From NCBI GenBank assembly GCA_947503365.1, contig CANNDT010000002.1, forward strand, positions 1 to 64,000: 64,000 nucleotides of DNA, read 5' to 3'. This DNA comes from CANNDT01 sp945876205 (GTDB lineage Bacteria; Acidobacteriota; Vicinamibacteria; Vicinamibacterales; UBA2999). Positions within the stretch are counted from its first letter, which is position 1; each line of letters starts with the position of its first letter. The translations under genes and the position numbers were made by a program. The notes below the pieces were generated by a model. That model did not search any database. It was not told the DNA's origin and saw only the letters and a program-made list of their open reading frames with translations. Shown piece after piece: positions 16,693 to 24,552 of the stretch.

Positions 16693-18948
16693 TCATCGGA
16701 AGCAGGGCAAGCCGAGCAGGTCGTAGGTCCCGGTTTGTTTTCTCCGGCTGTCGGTAAGCAGCCAGAACACCTGCTCCCGCTGCGCATTTTCATCCGGCAC
16801 CGCGTAGCGATTGGTGTACCTCTCCGCCACGTACTTCTGCACCATCGGATACGCGTTCAGGTAATCGAGCGGTCCCTTGCCGCCGAGGCCGAGCACGATC
16901 GGGACCTCTGACTTGTCGACCATCTCTATCATCCGGCGCTCGAACTCGGGATTCGCCGCCAATCCGGCCTGCCAGTAGATGTGGCCGACGACGGAGCGCT
17001 CGGCGTAGTAGGGGAAGGTGAACAAGTCCGAGAGCACCCAGATCCGATCGCCCGGCCGAGTGCACTCGTAGACGTAACGGATCAATCCACGGTCGCCCGT
17101 CGATCCCGCTGGTGCGTACGAATCGATCGCCGGCGAGGTGTTGTACTTCCGGAACAACTCACGGCTCGTGTGCCAGAAGCCGCCGTCACCGATGCCCAGC
17201 GTCGACGCCACCGCAAGTGGGCTTGCATACGTCAGCGTCGAGTAGGTGGCGACGATCAGGATGATTCCGGCGGCCACAGCCGAGAGCATCCGGCTGGTGC
17301 GCGGCTGCTCCGTGCGGTGAGCGAACGTGTGGCCCCACAGGCATCCGCCGAGAATCACCGCGACGGCGACGTGGTCCGCGAAATATCCGTCCCTGCGAAG
17401 CAGCGCGTAATGCGCCACCGCCAGCATCACGGCGGCCGCGAACATCTTTTCGGGCGCCTTGCTCATGAACTCGCGGCGTCTGCCGCGCATCCAGTCAGCC
17501 GCAAGCATCAGCAACATCAGGTACGGCAATGCCAGCGACAGGAAGTGCAATGTAATGCCAGCGTTCTCGGTGTGCCAGTACCTGGGCGCGATGCCGACGC
17601 GGAAGAGCGGAATGACGCGCTGTAGACGGATCAGCCATGACTCCTCCATCGGCCGGTAGGTGTCCTGGTCGATCAGTCCGGTGTCATAGATGCGGGGACT
17701 TTGAACCAGGCCGCGGATGTTCTCGGTGCTGAGGTCGGCAAGGGCGTACTCCCACTTGCTGCGGTTGTCGAGCAGGCCGTACTGCCGCTCGAGTGCGACG
17801 CGCTCGTCCTCACTGAGGCCATCTTTCCATTGGATCTCGACCACCGCGCGCGCTTCGGGAGGGGCGTTGGGCGGTGGTGGCTCGGTCGCGACCACCTCGT
17901 CGATGACCTTCGATCCCCCTTCCGCTTCCCGGTAGGTCACCGAGATGTCGCGTCTGTCGACGATGCGCGGGTCGGTCGCCAGGGCCTTGAGGTTGGCCGG
18001 GGACACGTCGCTCAGCAGGTATTCGTATAAGGCCTTCTTCGGATCGACGCCGTTGGTCAGCGAATACTGCTTTTCGAGCGCCATACGGTCCGCGCTCGAG
18101 ACCTCCGGCTTCCACTCGACAAAGACGCGGGCGGGACGAGGCGGATCGATCCTGAACCAGTAATCCGGGGCCGAGGAATCGACGCTGAACCAGACTGGCC
18201 GTCGCGAGGTCGCGTCGACGACCCGGGCGAGATGCACTCGCTCCTGGATGTAATGGACGACCCCTTCGTTGACCTGGATGAGCAGGAGATAGGGCGAGAG
18301 GATCAGCACCAGGGCGACGCCGAAACGGAGCCAGGCCATGGCGACCGGTCGAACCCCCTCGCGCCAATGAGCCGCGAGGACGGCGGTTGCCGCGCCAACG
18401 CCCACGTAGGCGCCATGGTCGTGGCGATAGCCCCACGCGGCCGCGACCCCCAGCGCGAGCATCACCGCGCGAACGAGCGTCGGGCGATCGAGATAGCGCC
18501 AGCACAACCAGACCGCCAGCGGATAGATGAAGATCTTCGTGTAGTTGTAGAGCTCGCGTTGCGTCATCACGAGCAACGCCAGAACCGTTAGCCCCGCCGC
18601 GACGAGCAGCGATCCACTGGCGCGCCACGCCAGGTAAAACGAGACCGCGAAGGCGAACGCCACCAGGAGCGTCCCCAGGCCCACCTCGCCGATGACCCGG
18701 TGACCGGTGACGACCTGCCCAAGCGCCGACATCGCCCAATACAGGGGTGCCCCGAGCTCGATGAAATCGCGCAGCGGACGATCGCCGTTCAGGAAGTTGG
18801 TCGCCGCCCACAGCAGGTAGTGATCGTCGCCCGTCAGGCTGCTCAGCGTTGCCCAGCGGACGAGCAAGGCAATGACAAAAACTGCAGCAATAGCAAGGCC
18901 CCGCATCGCATACGCGCGAGGGGGCGATTGCGGATCTACCTCGTGCAT
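16693..18948 (-). CDS. GT-C-like membrane glycosyltransferase with two copies of the shared domain
   Basis: A 751-residue polytopic protein from ATG 18948. One membrane segment precedes TGDDHYLLWAA (residues ~39-49), an acidic first-loop motif typical of GT-C enzymes using polyprenyl-phosphate sugars. About seven more segments follow. Residues 273-341 and 366-432 are two copies of the ~68-residue domain also found in the HTTM protein. Further membrane helices and a C-terminal soluble domain (YVYECTRPGDRIWVL ... GTYDLLGLPCFR) complete it. It is a clear paralogue of the protein at 20728-22992. It is divergent from the GT2 gene with only 37 nt between starts. Function as a lipid-linked-sugar-dependent transferase is inferred. 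Confidence 0.78.
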   Translation of the reverse strand: MHEVDPQSPPRAYAMRGLAIAAVFVIALLVRWATLSSLTGDDHYLLWAATNFLNGDRPLRDFIELGAPLYWAMSALGQVVTGHRVIGEVGLGTLLVAFAFAVSFYLAWRASGSLLVAAGLTVLALLVMTQRELYNYTKIFIYPLAVWLCWRYLDRPTLVRAVMLALGVAAAWGYRHDHGAYVGVGAATAVLAAHWREGVRPVAMAWLRFGVALVLILSPYLLLIQVNEGVVHYIQERVHLARVVDATSRRPVWFSVDSSAPDYWFRIDPPRPARVFVEWKPEVSSADRMALEKQYSLTNGVDPKKALYEYLLSDVSPANLKALATDPRIVDRRDISVTYREAEGGSKVIDEVVATEPPPPNAPPEARAVVEIQWKDGLSEDERVALERQYGLLDNRSKWEYALADLSTENIRGLVQSPRIYDTGLIDQDTYRPMEESWLIRLQRVIPLFRVGIAPRYWHTENAGITLHFLSLALPYLMLLMLAADWMRGRRREFMSKAPEKMFAAAVMLAVAHYALLRRDGYFADHVAVAVILGGCLWGHTFAHRTEQPRTSRMLSAVAAGIILIVATYSTLTYASPLAVASTLGIGDGGFWHTSRELFRKYNTSPAIDSYAPAGSTGDRGLIRYVYECTRPGDRIWVLSDLFTFPYYAERSVVGHIYWQAGLAANPEFERRMIEMVDKSEVPIVLGLGGKGPLDYLNAYPMVQKYVAERYTNRYAVPDENAQREQVFWLLTDSRRKQTGTYDLLGLPCFR
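17653..17853 (-). other. Copy 3 of the shared extracytoplasmic domain
   Basis: Residues 366-432 of the GT-C-like protein: ARAVVEIQWKDGL, RVALERQYGLL, WEYALADLST, LVQSPRIYDTGLIDQDTY. Its closest relative is copy 5 in the paralogue. Confidence 0.72.
17926..18132 (-). other. Copy 2 of the shared extracytoplasmic domain
   Basis: Residues 273-341 of the GT-C-like protein: ARVFVEWKPEV, RMALEKQYSLTNGVDP, LYEYLLSDVS, LATDPRIVDR. Its closest relative is copy 4 in the paralogue. Confidence 0.72.
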
Positions 18949-18985
18949 CGCGCAGTTATGATAGAGCGGAACTCCCAACGAACAG

Positions 18986-19801
18986 ATGCTGAACGGCAAG
19001 AAAATCGTCGTCGTGATGCCCGCCTACAACGCGGCCAAGACATTGCGCCAGACATACGAAGAAATTCCGTTCGACCTCGTGGACGAGGTCATTCTCGTTG
19101 ACGATGCGAGCCAGGATCAGACGGTGGCTATTGCGCGGGAGCTTGGCATCAACCATTTGGTGCATACGACAAACAGCGGCTACGGAGCGAATCAGAAGAG
19201 CTGCTATCGTCAAGCGCTCGAACTTGGAGCCGACGTCGTCGTTATGGTCCATCCCGACTATCAATACACGCCAAAGCTGATTACGGCGATGGCGGCCATG
19301 ATCACGTCGGGCCTCTACCACGCCGTGCTTGGGTCGCGGGTGCTGGGTCGGGGGGCGCTCGCGGGCGGCATGCCGATGTACAAGTTCATCGCCAACAGGA
19401 TCCTGACGCTCATCCAGAACCTGTGCCTGGCCCAGAAGCTGACCGAGTATCACACCGGGTATCGTGCGTTCTCGCGCGAGGCCCTGCTGGCGCTGCCGCT
19501 GGGCGAGAACGGGAACGACTTCGTCTTTGACAACGAGATGATCGTGCAGCTCGTGTACTTCGGTTACGAAATCGCAGAGATCACCTGCCCGTCGAAGTAC
19601 TTCGATGATGCGTCGTCGATCAATTTCTCGCGCAGCGTGAAATACGGCCTCGGGGTACTTCGCGTGACGCTGCGCTACGTCGCCGCCCGGAGCGGCTTCC
19701 GGCCGCATCCGACGTTGAGCGCCGACGGCAAGACGCTCTATCGCGAACGCATCGAGGCAGAGGCGGGAGACAAGGCGGATGTTCCAGTGCCCCGTCTGTA
19801 G
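18986..19801 (+). CDS. Family 2 glycosyltransferase (DPM1-like)
   Basis: A 271-residue cytoplasmic GT-A enzyme from ATG 18986. VVVMPAYNAAKTL and VDEVILVDDASQDQT start the nucleotide-sugar fold. VMVHPDYQYTPKL supplies a D-x-D-like metal/donor site (HPD.Q), and HTGYRAFSREAL is typical of dolichyl/undecaprenyl-phosphate mannose synthase relatives. No C-terminal membrane segment is present. Such enzymes make the polyprenyl-phosphate sugars used by GT-C transferases, which fits the two GT-C-like genes that flank this pair. It overlaps the following methyltransferase by 23 nt. Confidence 0.85.
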   Translation: MLNGKKIVVVMPAYNAAKTLRQTYEEIPFDLVDEVILVDDASQDQTVAIARELGINHLVHTTNSGYGANQKSCYRQALELGADVVVMVHPDYQYTPKLITAMAAMITSGLYHAVLGSRVLGRGALAGGMPMYKFIANRILTLIQNLCLAQKLTEYHTGYRAFSREALLALPLGENGNDFVFDNEMIVQLVYFGYEIAEITCPSKYFDDASSINFSRSVKYGLGVLRVTLRYVAARSGFRPHPTLSADGKTLYRERIEAEAGDKADVPVPRL

Positions 19802-20735
19802 CGGGCGCTCAGGTACCCGTCGAGCTGAGTTCGACAACTACCAGGTCGTCGAGTGCGCCGGGTGCGGTCTACTCTCGACGTCTCCCTTTCCGTCATCCGA
19901 AACGCTTCGGGCCCTGTATGACACTGGTTATTACACCGGTCCAGCAGCGGCGCGCTTCCGCCTGGGTGCCGCCGAGCGGCTTGTGCGGTTGTTCCGAAGG
20001 CGGCGGGCCAGCATGCTCAGGCGGCGGATGGGCGGGGATGTTCGCGGGCGTCGCGTGCTCGACATCGGCTGCGGGCGTGGGGATACGCTCGCGTGGCTGC
20101 AGCGGTGGGGCGCCGACGTCCATGGGACGCAGGTGTCGGCGACGGCCGCGCAGGTGGCTCGTGACCTCGTCGGATCGGATCGGATCTTCGCCGGCGATCT
20201 GGCGGACGCCGCGTATCCTGATGCGTCATTCGACTGCGTGACGCTCTGGCATGTGCTCGAGCACGTGCCGGCGCCGTTATCGCTGCTGACGGAAATTCGA
20301 CGCATCCTGAAGCCTGGCGGCTTCGTCTACGTCGAAGTGCCCAACGCCGGTGGTTGGGCGGCCAGGACATTTCGTCACCACTGGCTGGCGTACGACGTGC
20401 CCAAGCATCTGCTTCACTTCACTCCGCTCTCGCTGACGACGCTCGCCCAGCAGGCCGGCCTCGAACGCGTCGAGGAAGTGCACTCGTCCATCGAATACAG
20501 CCCGGTAACGCTGCTGCAGACGCTGCTCAACGCGTGGCTGGGCGGCAACAGCGTACTGTTCCGGCGGCTGACGCACGAACGTGTGGAGACTGGATCCGAG
20601 GCGGGCATCGTGCGGCGATGGTGTGAGCCGGTCGTGGCCGGTGTACTTCTGATCCCCGTTATCGCCTTGAGTGGTCTCCTCAGTTGGCGGCGTCAGGGAG
20701 AGACGTTCGGCGCATATTTCCGGCCGACTACTTGA
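19779..20735 (+). CDS. Zinc-ribbon class I SAM methyltransferase
   Basis: A 318-residue protein with an N-terminal zinc ribbon (CPVC at residues 4-7, CAGC near 26) and a complete class I methyltransferase core: VLDIGCGRGDTLAWL, FDCVTLWHVLEHV and LKPGGFVYVEVPN. It ends with a hydrophobic segment (VAGVLLIPVIALSGLL) that may dip into the membrane. It is translated from inside the GT2 gene, and its last 8 nt overlap the convergent GT-C-like gene. The target is probably a lipid-linked or nucleotide sugar (inference). Confidence 0.85.
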   Translation: MFQCPVCSGRSGTRRAEFDNYQVVECAGCGLLSTSPFPSSETLRALYDTGYYTGPAAARFRLGAAERLVRLFRRRRASMLRRRMGGDVRGRRVLDIGCGRGDTLAWLQRWGADVHGTQVSATAAQVARDLVGSDRIFAGDLADAAYPDASFDCVTLWHVLEHVPAPLSLLTEIRRILKPGGFVYVEVPNAGGWAARTFRHHWLAYDVPKHLLHFTPLSLTTLAQQAGLERVEEVHSSIEYSPVTLLQTLLNAWLGGNSVLFRRLTHERVETGSEAGIVRRWCEPVVAGVLLIPVIALSGLLSWRRQGETFGAYFRPTT

Positions 20736-22992
20736 AGCAGGGCAGGCCGAATAGCTCGTAGGTCCCGGTTGGCGTGCGCCGGCCGTCGGTCAGCAGCCAA
20801 ATCGACAATCCGCGGTCGATCTTGTCTTCCGGAATGGCATGGCGCGTGGTGTACCGCTTTTGCGCGTACTCGTGCACGAGTGGATAGCTCTCCAGGTTCT
20901 GGAGGGGACGATCGCCCCCGAAACTGATGATGAACGGCACCTCTTCCTTGTCGACCTGCTCGATGATGCGCCGTTCAAACGCGGGTGTCGCCAGCAGCCC
21001 CATGCTCCAGTAGATGTGTCCTACCACGCGCCGTTCCGTGTAATACGGGACGGTGTAGGTTTCGGTGAGCAGCCAGATCCGGTCGTCCGGCCTGGTGCAT
21101 TCGTAGACGTATCGGAGAAGGCCTCGATCGCCGATCGTCCCCGGTGGCGCGTAGGCGTCGATCGGGGGTGATGTTGCGTAGCCCTCGTACGACGTGACGG
21201 CTTTGGCCCAGGCCCCGTGCCAGCCGTCGTTGAAGCCTGCCAGTGCGAGCGCGTTGAAGGGCGATACGAAGATCATGGCCGCCGAAATGGAGACGACCAG
21301 AGCGATGGCAGCAACCCCGGTGGTGAGGCCTCCGCGAAGCGATCGCCATCTGGATCCTGCGAACGCAGAGCCGAGGACAAATGCGCCGAGGACGGCTATC
21401 ACGTCGGCATGTTCTGAAAAGTTCCCCGCCTTCCTTAGCAAGGCAACGTCCACGACCTCGATCATGACGGCGGCGGCGAACAGCTTCGCGGCCGCGTTCG
21501 GCATGCCCTCGCGCGTCCGGCCGCGGATCCAGTCGACGCCCAGCATCAGGAGCACGATCACCGGTAGCGCGAAAGACATCCAGTAGAGCCAGACCGCGCC
21601 GTTGACCGGATGCCACCACTCCGGTGCGACGCTGATCCTGAGCAGCGGGACGGCTCGTTGCAGGCGGACAAGGGACGACTCCTCCATCGGCCGGAACGTG
21701 TCGCGGAACAACAGGCCCGTGTCGTAGACGCGCGGATCCTCGACGATTGCACGGATGTTGCTCGTGCTGACATCGGTGAGCGAGTAGTCCCACTTGTTTC
21801 GCGTGGGAGTGGGATCGAGCAGTTTGTACTGACGCTCGAGGGCTGCGCGTTCCGGGGCGCTGAGGGCTGGGCTCCATTGAATCGAGACGACCGCGCGCGC
21901 CTCTGGCGGCGCGTCGTCTTCAGGGGGCTGGGTGGCGGTGATTTCGGTGCGGACCTTCGAGCCATCGGGCATCTCACGAAATGCCTGGGCGACGCCCTTT
22001 CTATCCACTATCCGGGCGTCGGTGATCAGCGCCACGAGGATGTCGTCCGACAGGTCGGTCAGAAAGTACTCGTACATCCGCTGCTTGGGATCGACGCCGT
22101 TGGTCAACGAGTACTGGCGTTCCAGTGACACCCGCGTGTCAGGTGTGACCTCGGGCTTCCAGTCGACGATCACGTGCGCCGGGCGGGGGGGATCGATCCG
22201 GAGCCAGTGCGTGGGCGCGGCCGTATCCGGAGTGAACCAGACGTCCTTTCGGCCGGCGGTGTCCAGCATTCGCGCGATCCTGAGCCGCTCGCGGATGTAC
22301 GGAAACACCCCTTCGTTCACCTGAATCACGACCAGGTACGGCGCCATTATCAACAGGAGGACGACGCCGAATCGCGCCCACGCGAAGCCGACCTGTCTGA
22401 GGCCTTCCTTCCAGTGCGTGGCCAGGACGGCGGTCGCCGCGCCGATCCCGACGTAAATGCCGTGATCGTGGCGGTATCCCCACGCGAACACCACACCAGC
22501 CGCGAGTGCGGCGGCTCGCAGCAGGGTAGGCTTGTCGATGTAGCGCCAGCAGAGCCACAGGCCGAAGGGATACAGGAAGACCTTCTGATAGACGTACAGC
22601 TTGGAGCCGGTCACGAGGAGCATCGCAATGCACGTGACGATGGCGGCAATGGCGACTGAACGACTGGCCAGCCACGACATGTGAAACCCCAGCGCGACGC
22701 CAAGCGCGATCAAGGTGGTGCCCAGCACGACTTCACCGAGGACCCTGTAGCCCGTGAGGTACTGGGCAATCGCGGACATGCCCCAGTAGACGGGATCCCC
22801 GAGCTCGACGAAATCACGGAAGGGAAGGTCGCCCTTCAGGAAGACCGAGGCGGTCCAGAGCGACCAGTGGTCATCGCCGCCCAGGCCGTTGTAGGTCAGC
22901 CACCGCGCGATGAACGCCAGCACGAAGACGGCGGCGAATGCGCTGATGTGCGTCGCCCGCGACCGAACGAAGGTTGACCCTGAGTTGTACAA
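20728..22992 (-). CDS. GT-C-like membrane glycosyltransferase with two copies of the shared domain (paralogue)
   Basis: A 754-residue paralogue of the protein at 16693-18948 with the same order of parts: one helix, GGDDHWSLWTA first-loop motif, a multi-helix block, domain copies at residues 271-340 and 365-434, more helices, and a C-terminal domain ending GTYELFGLPCFK. TTG 22992 was chosen because it gives the same length before the first helix as the paralogue. TTG 23022 would add ten residues, but those would be encoded by the duplicated promoter region shared with sxtJ. Neither start has a clear Shine-Dalgarno. The gene pair flanks the GT2-methyltransferase operon in the same orientation. 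Confidence 0.78.
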   Translation of the reverse strand: MYNSGSTFVRSRATHISAFAAVFVLAFIARWLTYNGLGGDDHWSLWTASVFLKGDLPFRDFVELGDPVYWGMSAIAQYLTGYRVLGEVVLGTTLIALGVALGFHMSWLASRSVAIAAIVTCIAMLLVTGSKLYVYQKVFLYPFGLWLCWRYIDKPTLLRAAALAAGVVFAWGYRHDHGIYVGIGAATAVLATHWKEGLRQVGFAWARFGVVLLLIMAPYLVVIQVNEGVFPYIRERLRIARMLDTAGRKDVWFTPDTAAPTHWLRIDPPRPAHVIVDWKPEVTPDTRVSLERQYSLTNGVDPKQRMYEYFLTDLSDDILVALITDARIVDRKGVAQAFREMPDGSKVRTEITATQPPEDDAPPEARAVVSIQWSPALSAPERAALERQYKLLDPTPTRNKWDYSLTDVSTSNIRAIVEDPRVYDTGLLFRDTFRPMEESSLVRLQRAVPLLRISVAPEWWHPVNGAVWLYWMSFALPVIVLLMLGVDWIRGRTREGMPNAAAKLFAAAVMIEVVDVALLRKAGNFSEHADVIAVLGAFVLGSAFAGSRWRSLRGGLTTGVAAIALVVSISAAMIFVSPFNALALAGFNDGWHGAWAKAVTSYEGYATSPPIDAYAPPGTIGDRGLLRYVYECTRPDDRIWLLTETYTVPYYTERRVVGHIYWSMGLLATPAFERRIIEQVDKEEVPFIISFGGDRPLQNLESYPLVHEYAQKRYTTRHAIPEDKIDRGLSIWLLTDGRRTPTGTYELFGLPCFK
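21691..21900 (-). other. Copy 5 of the shared extracytoplasmic domain
   Basis: Residues 365-434 of the second GT-C-like protein: ARAVVSIQWSPAL, RAALERQYKLL, WDYSLTDVST, IVEDPRVYDTGLLFRDTF. Closest to copy 3. Confidence 0.72.
21973..22182 (-). other. Copy 4 of the shared extracytoplasmic domain
   Basis: Residues 271-340 of the second GT-C-like protein: AHVIVDWKPEV, RVSLERQYSLTNGVDP, MYEYFLTDLS, LITDARIVDRKG. Closest to copy 2. Confidence 0.72.
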
Positions 22993-23140
22993 GGATGGGC
23001 TCTTGTTTATTATGCTCGGCAATGTGAAGCATCAGGTCGCCGATTGACCATCCACGCTCACCCGATTCCGTCGGAGCGGTCGTTCGGCCTCAGTGTCGGC
23101 GCCGTCGCCGCAGCCGCTGGAATCCTCAGCGCGTGGCGCG
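22976..23140 (+). repeat. Left copy of a ~165-bp direct repeat (sxtJ promoter and 5' end)
   Basis: Aligns without gaps at a constant offset of 921 nt to 23897-24061. The shared block covers a -35/-10 pair, a seven-codon mini-frame and the first ~32 codons of the sxtJ-like gene. Many differences are silent or conservative, so the copies are old. The toxin-antitoxin pair lies exactly between them. Confidence 0.8.
22985..23013 (+). promoter_or_regulatory. sigma70-like promoter upstream of the sxtJ relic
   Basis: TTGTAC (22985-22990), 17-nt spacer, TATTAT (23008-23013). It overlaps the predicted start region of the minus-strand GT-C-like gene. Confidence 0.5.
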
Positions 23141-23187
23141 GCGATGGCTCGAACCGGTGGGCCGCCGGTCTGGTCCCAGCGCTTTGA
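23044..23187 (+). pseudogene. Truncated sxtJ-like gene fragment
   Basis: From TTG 23044 the frame reads LTIHAHPIPSERSFGLSVGA and stops at 23187 after 47 codons. Its first ~32 residues match the intact SxtJ-family protein at 23965 (LTIRTHPVPSERSFGLSVGG). The membrane segments that should follow are missing. It is interpreted as the remnant of a tandem copy, cut off when the toxin-antitoxin segment arrived. A functional short peptide is possible but unlikely. Confidence 0.7.
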
Positions 23188-23218
23188 CTTCTGATGCGTG
23201 ATGCGTGATGATCCATCC

Positions 23219-23446
23219 ATGCGGACCACCCTCGACATCGATGCGGACGTGCTGCAGGCCGCGAAGGAATTGGCCGAGCATCGCGGCACGACTGCCGGGA
23301 AGGTGTTGTCAGAACTGGCCAGAAAAGCTCTGGAGCCGAAAACCCGCGCGACGTCCCGCAACGGGATTCCGCTGCTGCCGCGGCGCCCTGCCGGCAGCCC
23401 GAAGCCGACGCTCGCGCTGGTCAATCGCCTCAGAGACGAGCCGTGA
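23219..23446 (+). CDS. VapB-type antitoxin
   Basis: About 75 residues from ATG 23219, starting MRTTLDIDADVLQAAKELAE. This is the ribbon-helix-helix-like N-terminus typical of antitoxins paired with PIN toxins (MRTTLDIDDDVL type), followed by an extended toxin-binding tail ending VNRLRDEP. An upstream in-frame ATG (23198) would add seven residues lacking family similarity. It overlaps the toxin start by 4 nt (GTGA). Such antitoxins usually repress their own promoter with the toxin. Confidence 0.85.
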   Translation: MRTTLDIDADVLQAAKELAEHRGTTAGKVLSELARKALEPKTRATSRNGIPLLPRRPAGSPKPTLALVNRLRDEP

Positions 23447-23895
23447 CGCGGGCCACTCGCCCCGCTCTGCTTGACGTCAATCTGCTCGTCGCCTTGTTCG
23501 ACCCCGATCACGTGCATCACGACACCGCGCACGACTGGTTCGCCGAAAGCCGCGAACACGGCTGGGCGACCTGTCCCCTGACGGAGAACGGCGTCGTTCG
23601 CATTCTGTCGAACCGCAGCTACTCACCAGCCGCCGAGCCACCGGGCCGCATCGTCGATCGATTGCGGACCTTTTGCGCGAGCGGAGAGCACGTGTTCTGG
23701 GCCGACGATGTGTCGCTCCGGGATGTGGACCTGTTTGTGGCCGACGCGCCGGTATCGCACCGGCAGGTCACGGACATCTACCTGCTCGGACTCGCCAAAC
23801 GACACGGCGGCCGACTGGCCACCTTCGACCGCGCCATACCTCTCGCCGCCGTGAGCGGAGGCGTCGCCGACGACCTCGTCATCATTTCCGAGTAG
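23443..23895 (+). CDS. VapC-type PIN-domain toxin
   Basis: A 150-residue PIN ribonuclease from GTG 23443. Acidic metal-site residues are visible in order: ALLDVNLLVALFD (Asp), CPLTENGVVRI (Glu), VTDIYLLGLA (Asp) and LATFDRAI (Asp). VapC toxins cleave tRNA or rRNA and are neutralised by the co-expressed antitoxin. The pair is intact. It ends one base before the second copy of the sxtJ repeat, so its borders coincide with the duplication. Confidence 0.88.
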   Translation: MTRATRPALLDVNLLVALFDPDHVHHDTAHDWFAESREHGWATCPLTENGVVRILSNRSYSPAAEPPGRIVDRLRTFCASGEHVFWADDVSLRDVDLFVADAPVSHRQVTDIYLLGLAKRHGGRLATFDRAIPLAAVSGGVADDLVIISE

Positions 23896-23896
23896 C

Positions 23897-24061
23897 GACC
23901 TTGATTTGCACGAAGACGTGCTCTTGTTTATCGTGCCTGGCATCGTGAAGTACCAGGTCGTCGATTGACCATCCGCACCCACCCCGTTCCCTCAGAGCGG
24001 TCGTTTGGACTCAGTGTTGGGGGCGTGATCGCCGCGATCGGGGCCGTCAGCTCGTGGCGCG
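23897..24061 (+). repeat. Right copy of the ~165-bp direct repeat
   Basis: Functional copy: promoter, mini-frame GTGAAGTACCAG...TGA (23945-23968) and the 5' end of the intact SxtJ-family gene. See the left copy at 22976-23140. Confidence 0.8.
23906..23934 (+). promoter_or_regulatory. sigma70-like promoter for sxtJ / DUF5989 / carbamoyltransferase
   Basis: TTGCAC (23906-23911), 17-nt spacer, TATCGT (23929-23934). It sits at the same place and spacing as in the left repeat copy. It is 31 nt before the sxtJ start and just after the toxin stop. Confidence 0.5.
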
Positions 24062-24360
24062 CGCATGCCGTCTTCGGCCCGACGCTGATCGCGACTGGAA
24101 TGGTGCTTGTGATCCTCGGCCTTACCGCACCGGGATTGCTACGGGTGCCGAATCGCATCTGGTGGCGGTTTGCGCAGGCCTTGGGATGGCTCAACTCGCG
24201 CGTGCTTCTCACCGTGTTCTTCTTCGTGGTACTGACACCAGTCGGGATCATCATGCGGTTGCTCGGACGCAATCCGCTCCGGACACCGGATTCCAGGACG
24301 ACCTGGTCCACGGTAGACGCTCGTCGTCGGGGTCCGCGCCATTACGAGCGCATGTTCTAG
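23965..24360 (+). CDS. SxtJ-family membrane protein
   Basis: A 131-residue small membrane protein with hydrophobic segments near residues 16-30 and 38-56 and a third at ~80-97 (VLLTVFFFVVLTPVGIIM). It ends with an arginine-rich tail after NPLRTPDSRTTW, a segment I recognise from SxtJ-family proteins. The start is TTG 23965, overlapping the stop of a seven-codon frame. SxtJ, DUF5989 and a NodU/CmcH-type carbamoyltransferase commonly occur together; here they follow in that order at 15 and 18 nt. The role is unknown, presumably membrane recruitment of the carbamoyltransferase (inference). Confidence 0.8.
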   Translation: MTIRTHPVPSERSFGLSVGGVIAAIGAVSSWRAHAVFGPTLIATGMVLVILGLTAPGLLRVPNRIWWRFAQALGWLNSRVLLTVFFFVVLTPVGIIMRLLGRNPLRTPDSRTTWSTVDARRRGPRHYERMF

Positions 24361-24375
24361 CAAGTCTGGAGATCG

Positions 24376-24534
24376 ATGGCCAAGTCGCAGGTGCTTCGCG
24401 AGTTCTACACCTTCCTGATGCAGGAGAAGAAATACTGGCTCGCACCGATCGTGCTGGTGCTGCTGCTGTTCGGCCTGCTGCTTGTATTCGCACAGAGCAG
24501 CGCCATCGCGCCGTTCATCTACACGCTGTTCTAG
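24376..24534 (+). CDS. DUF5989-family small membrane protein
   Basis: 52 residues: MAKSQVLREFYTFLMQEKKY, then a single transmembrane helix (about residues 23-42, APIVLVLLLFGLLL) and a short C-terminus. The size, the LREFYTFLMQEKKYW segment and the position between sxtJ and the carbamoyltransferase identify it. It has ATG 24376 and 15 nt spacing to its upstream neighbour. Function unknown. Confidence 0.85.
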   Translation: MAKSQVLREFYTFLMQEKKYWLAPIVLVLLLFGLLLVFAQSSAIAPFIYTLF

Positions 24535-24552
24535 CGCTGCCCAGCCCCTATT

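Noticed and set aside
20728..23022. TTG 23022 as the start of the second GT-C-like gene
   Set aside because: The extra ten residues come from the duplicated sxtJ promoter region and have no counterpart in the paralogue; TTG 22992 matches its length.
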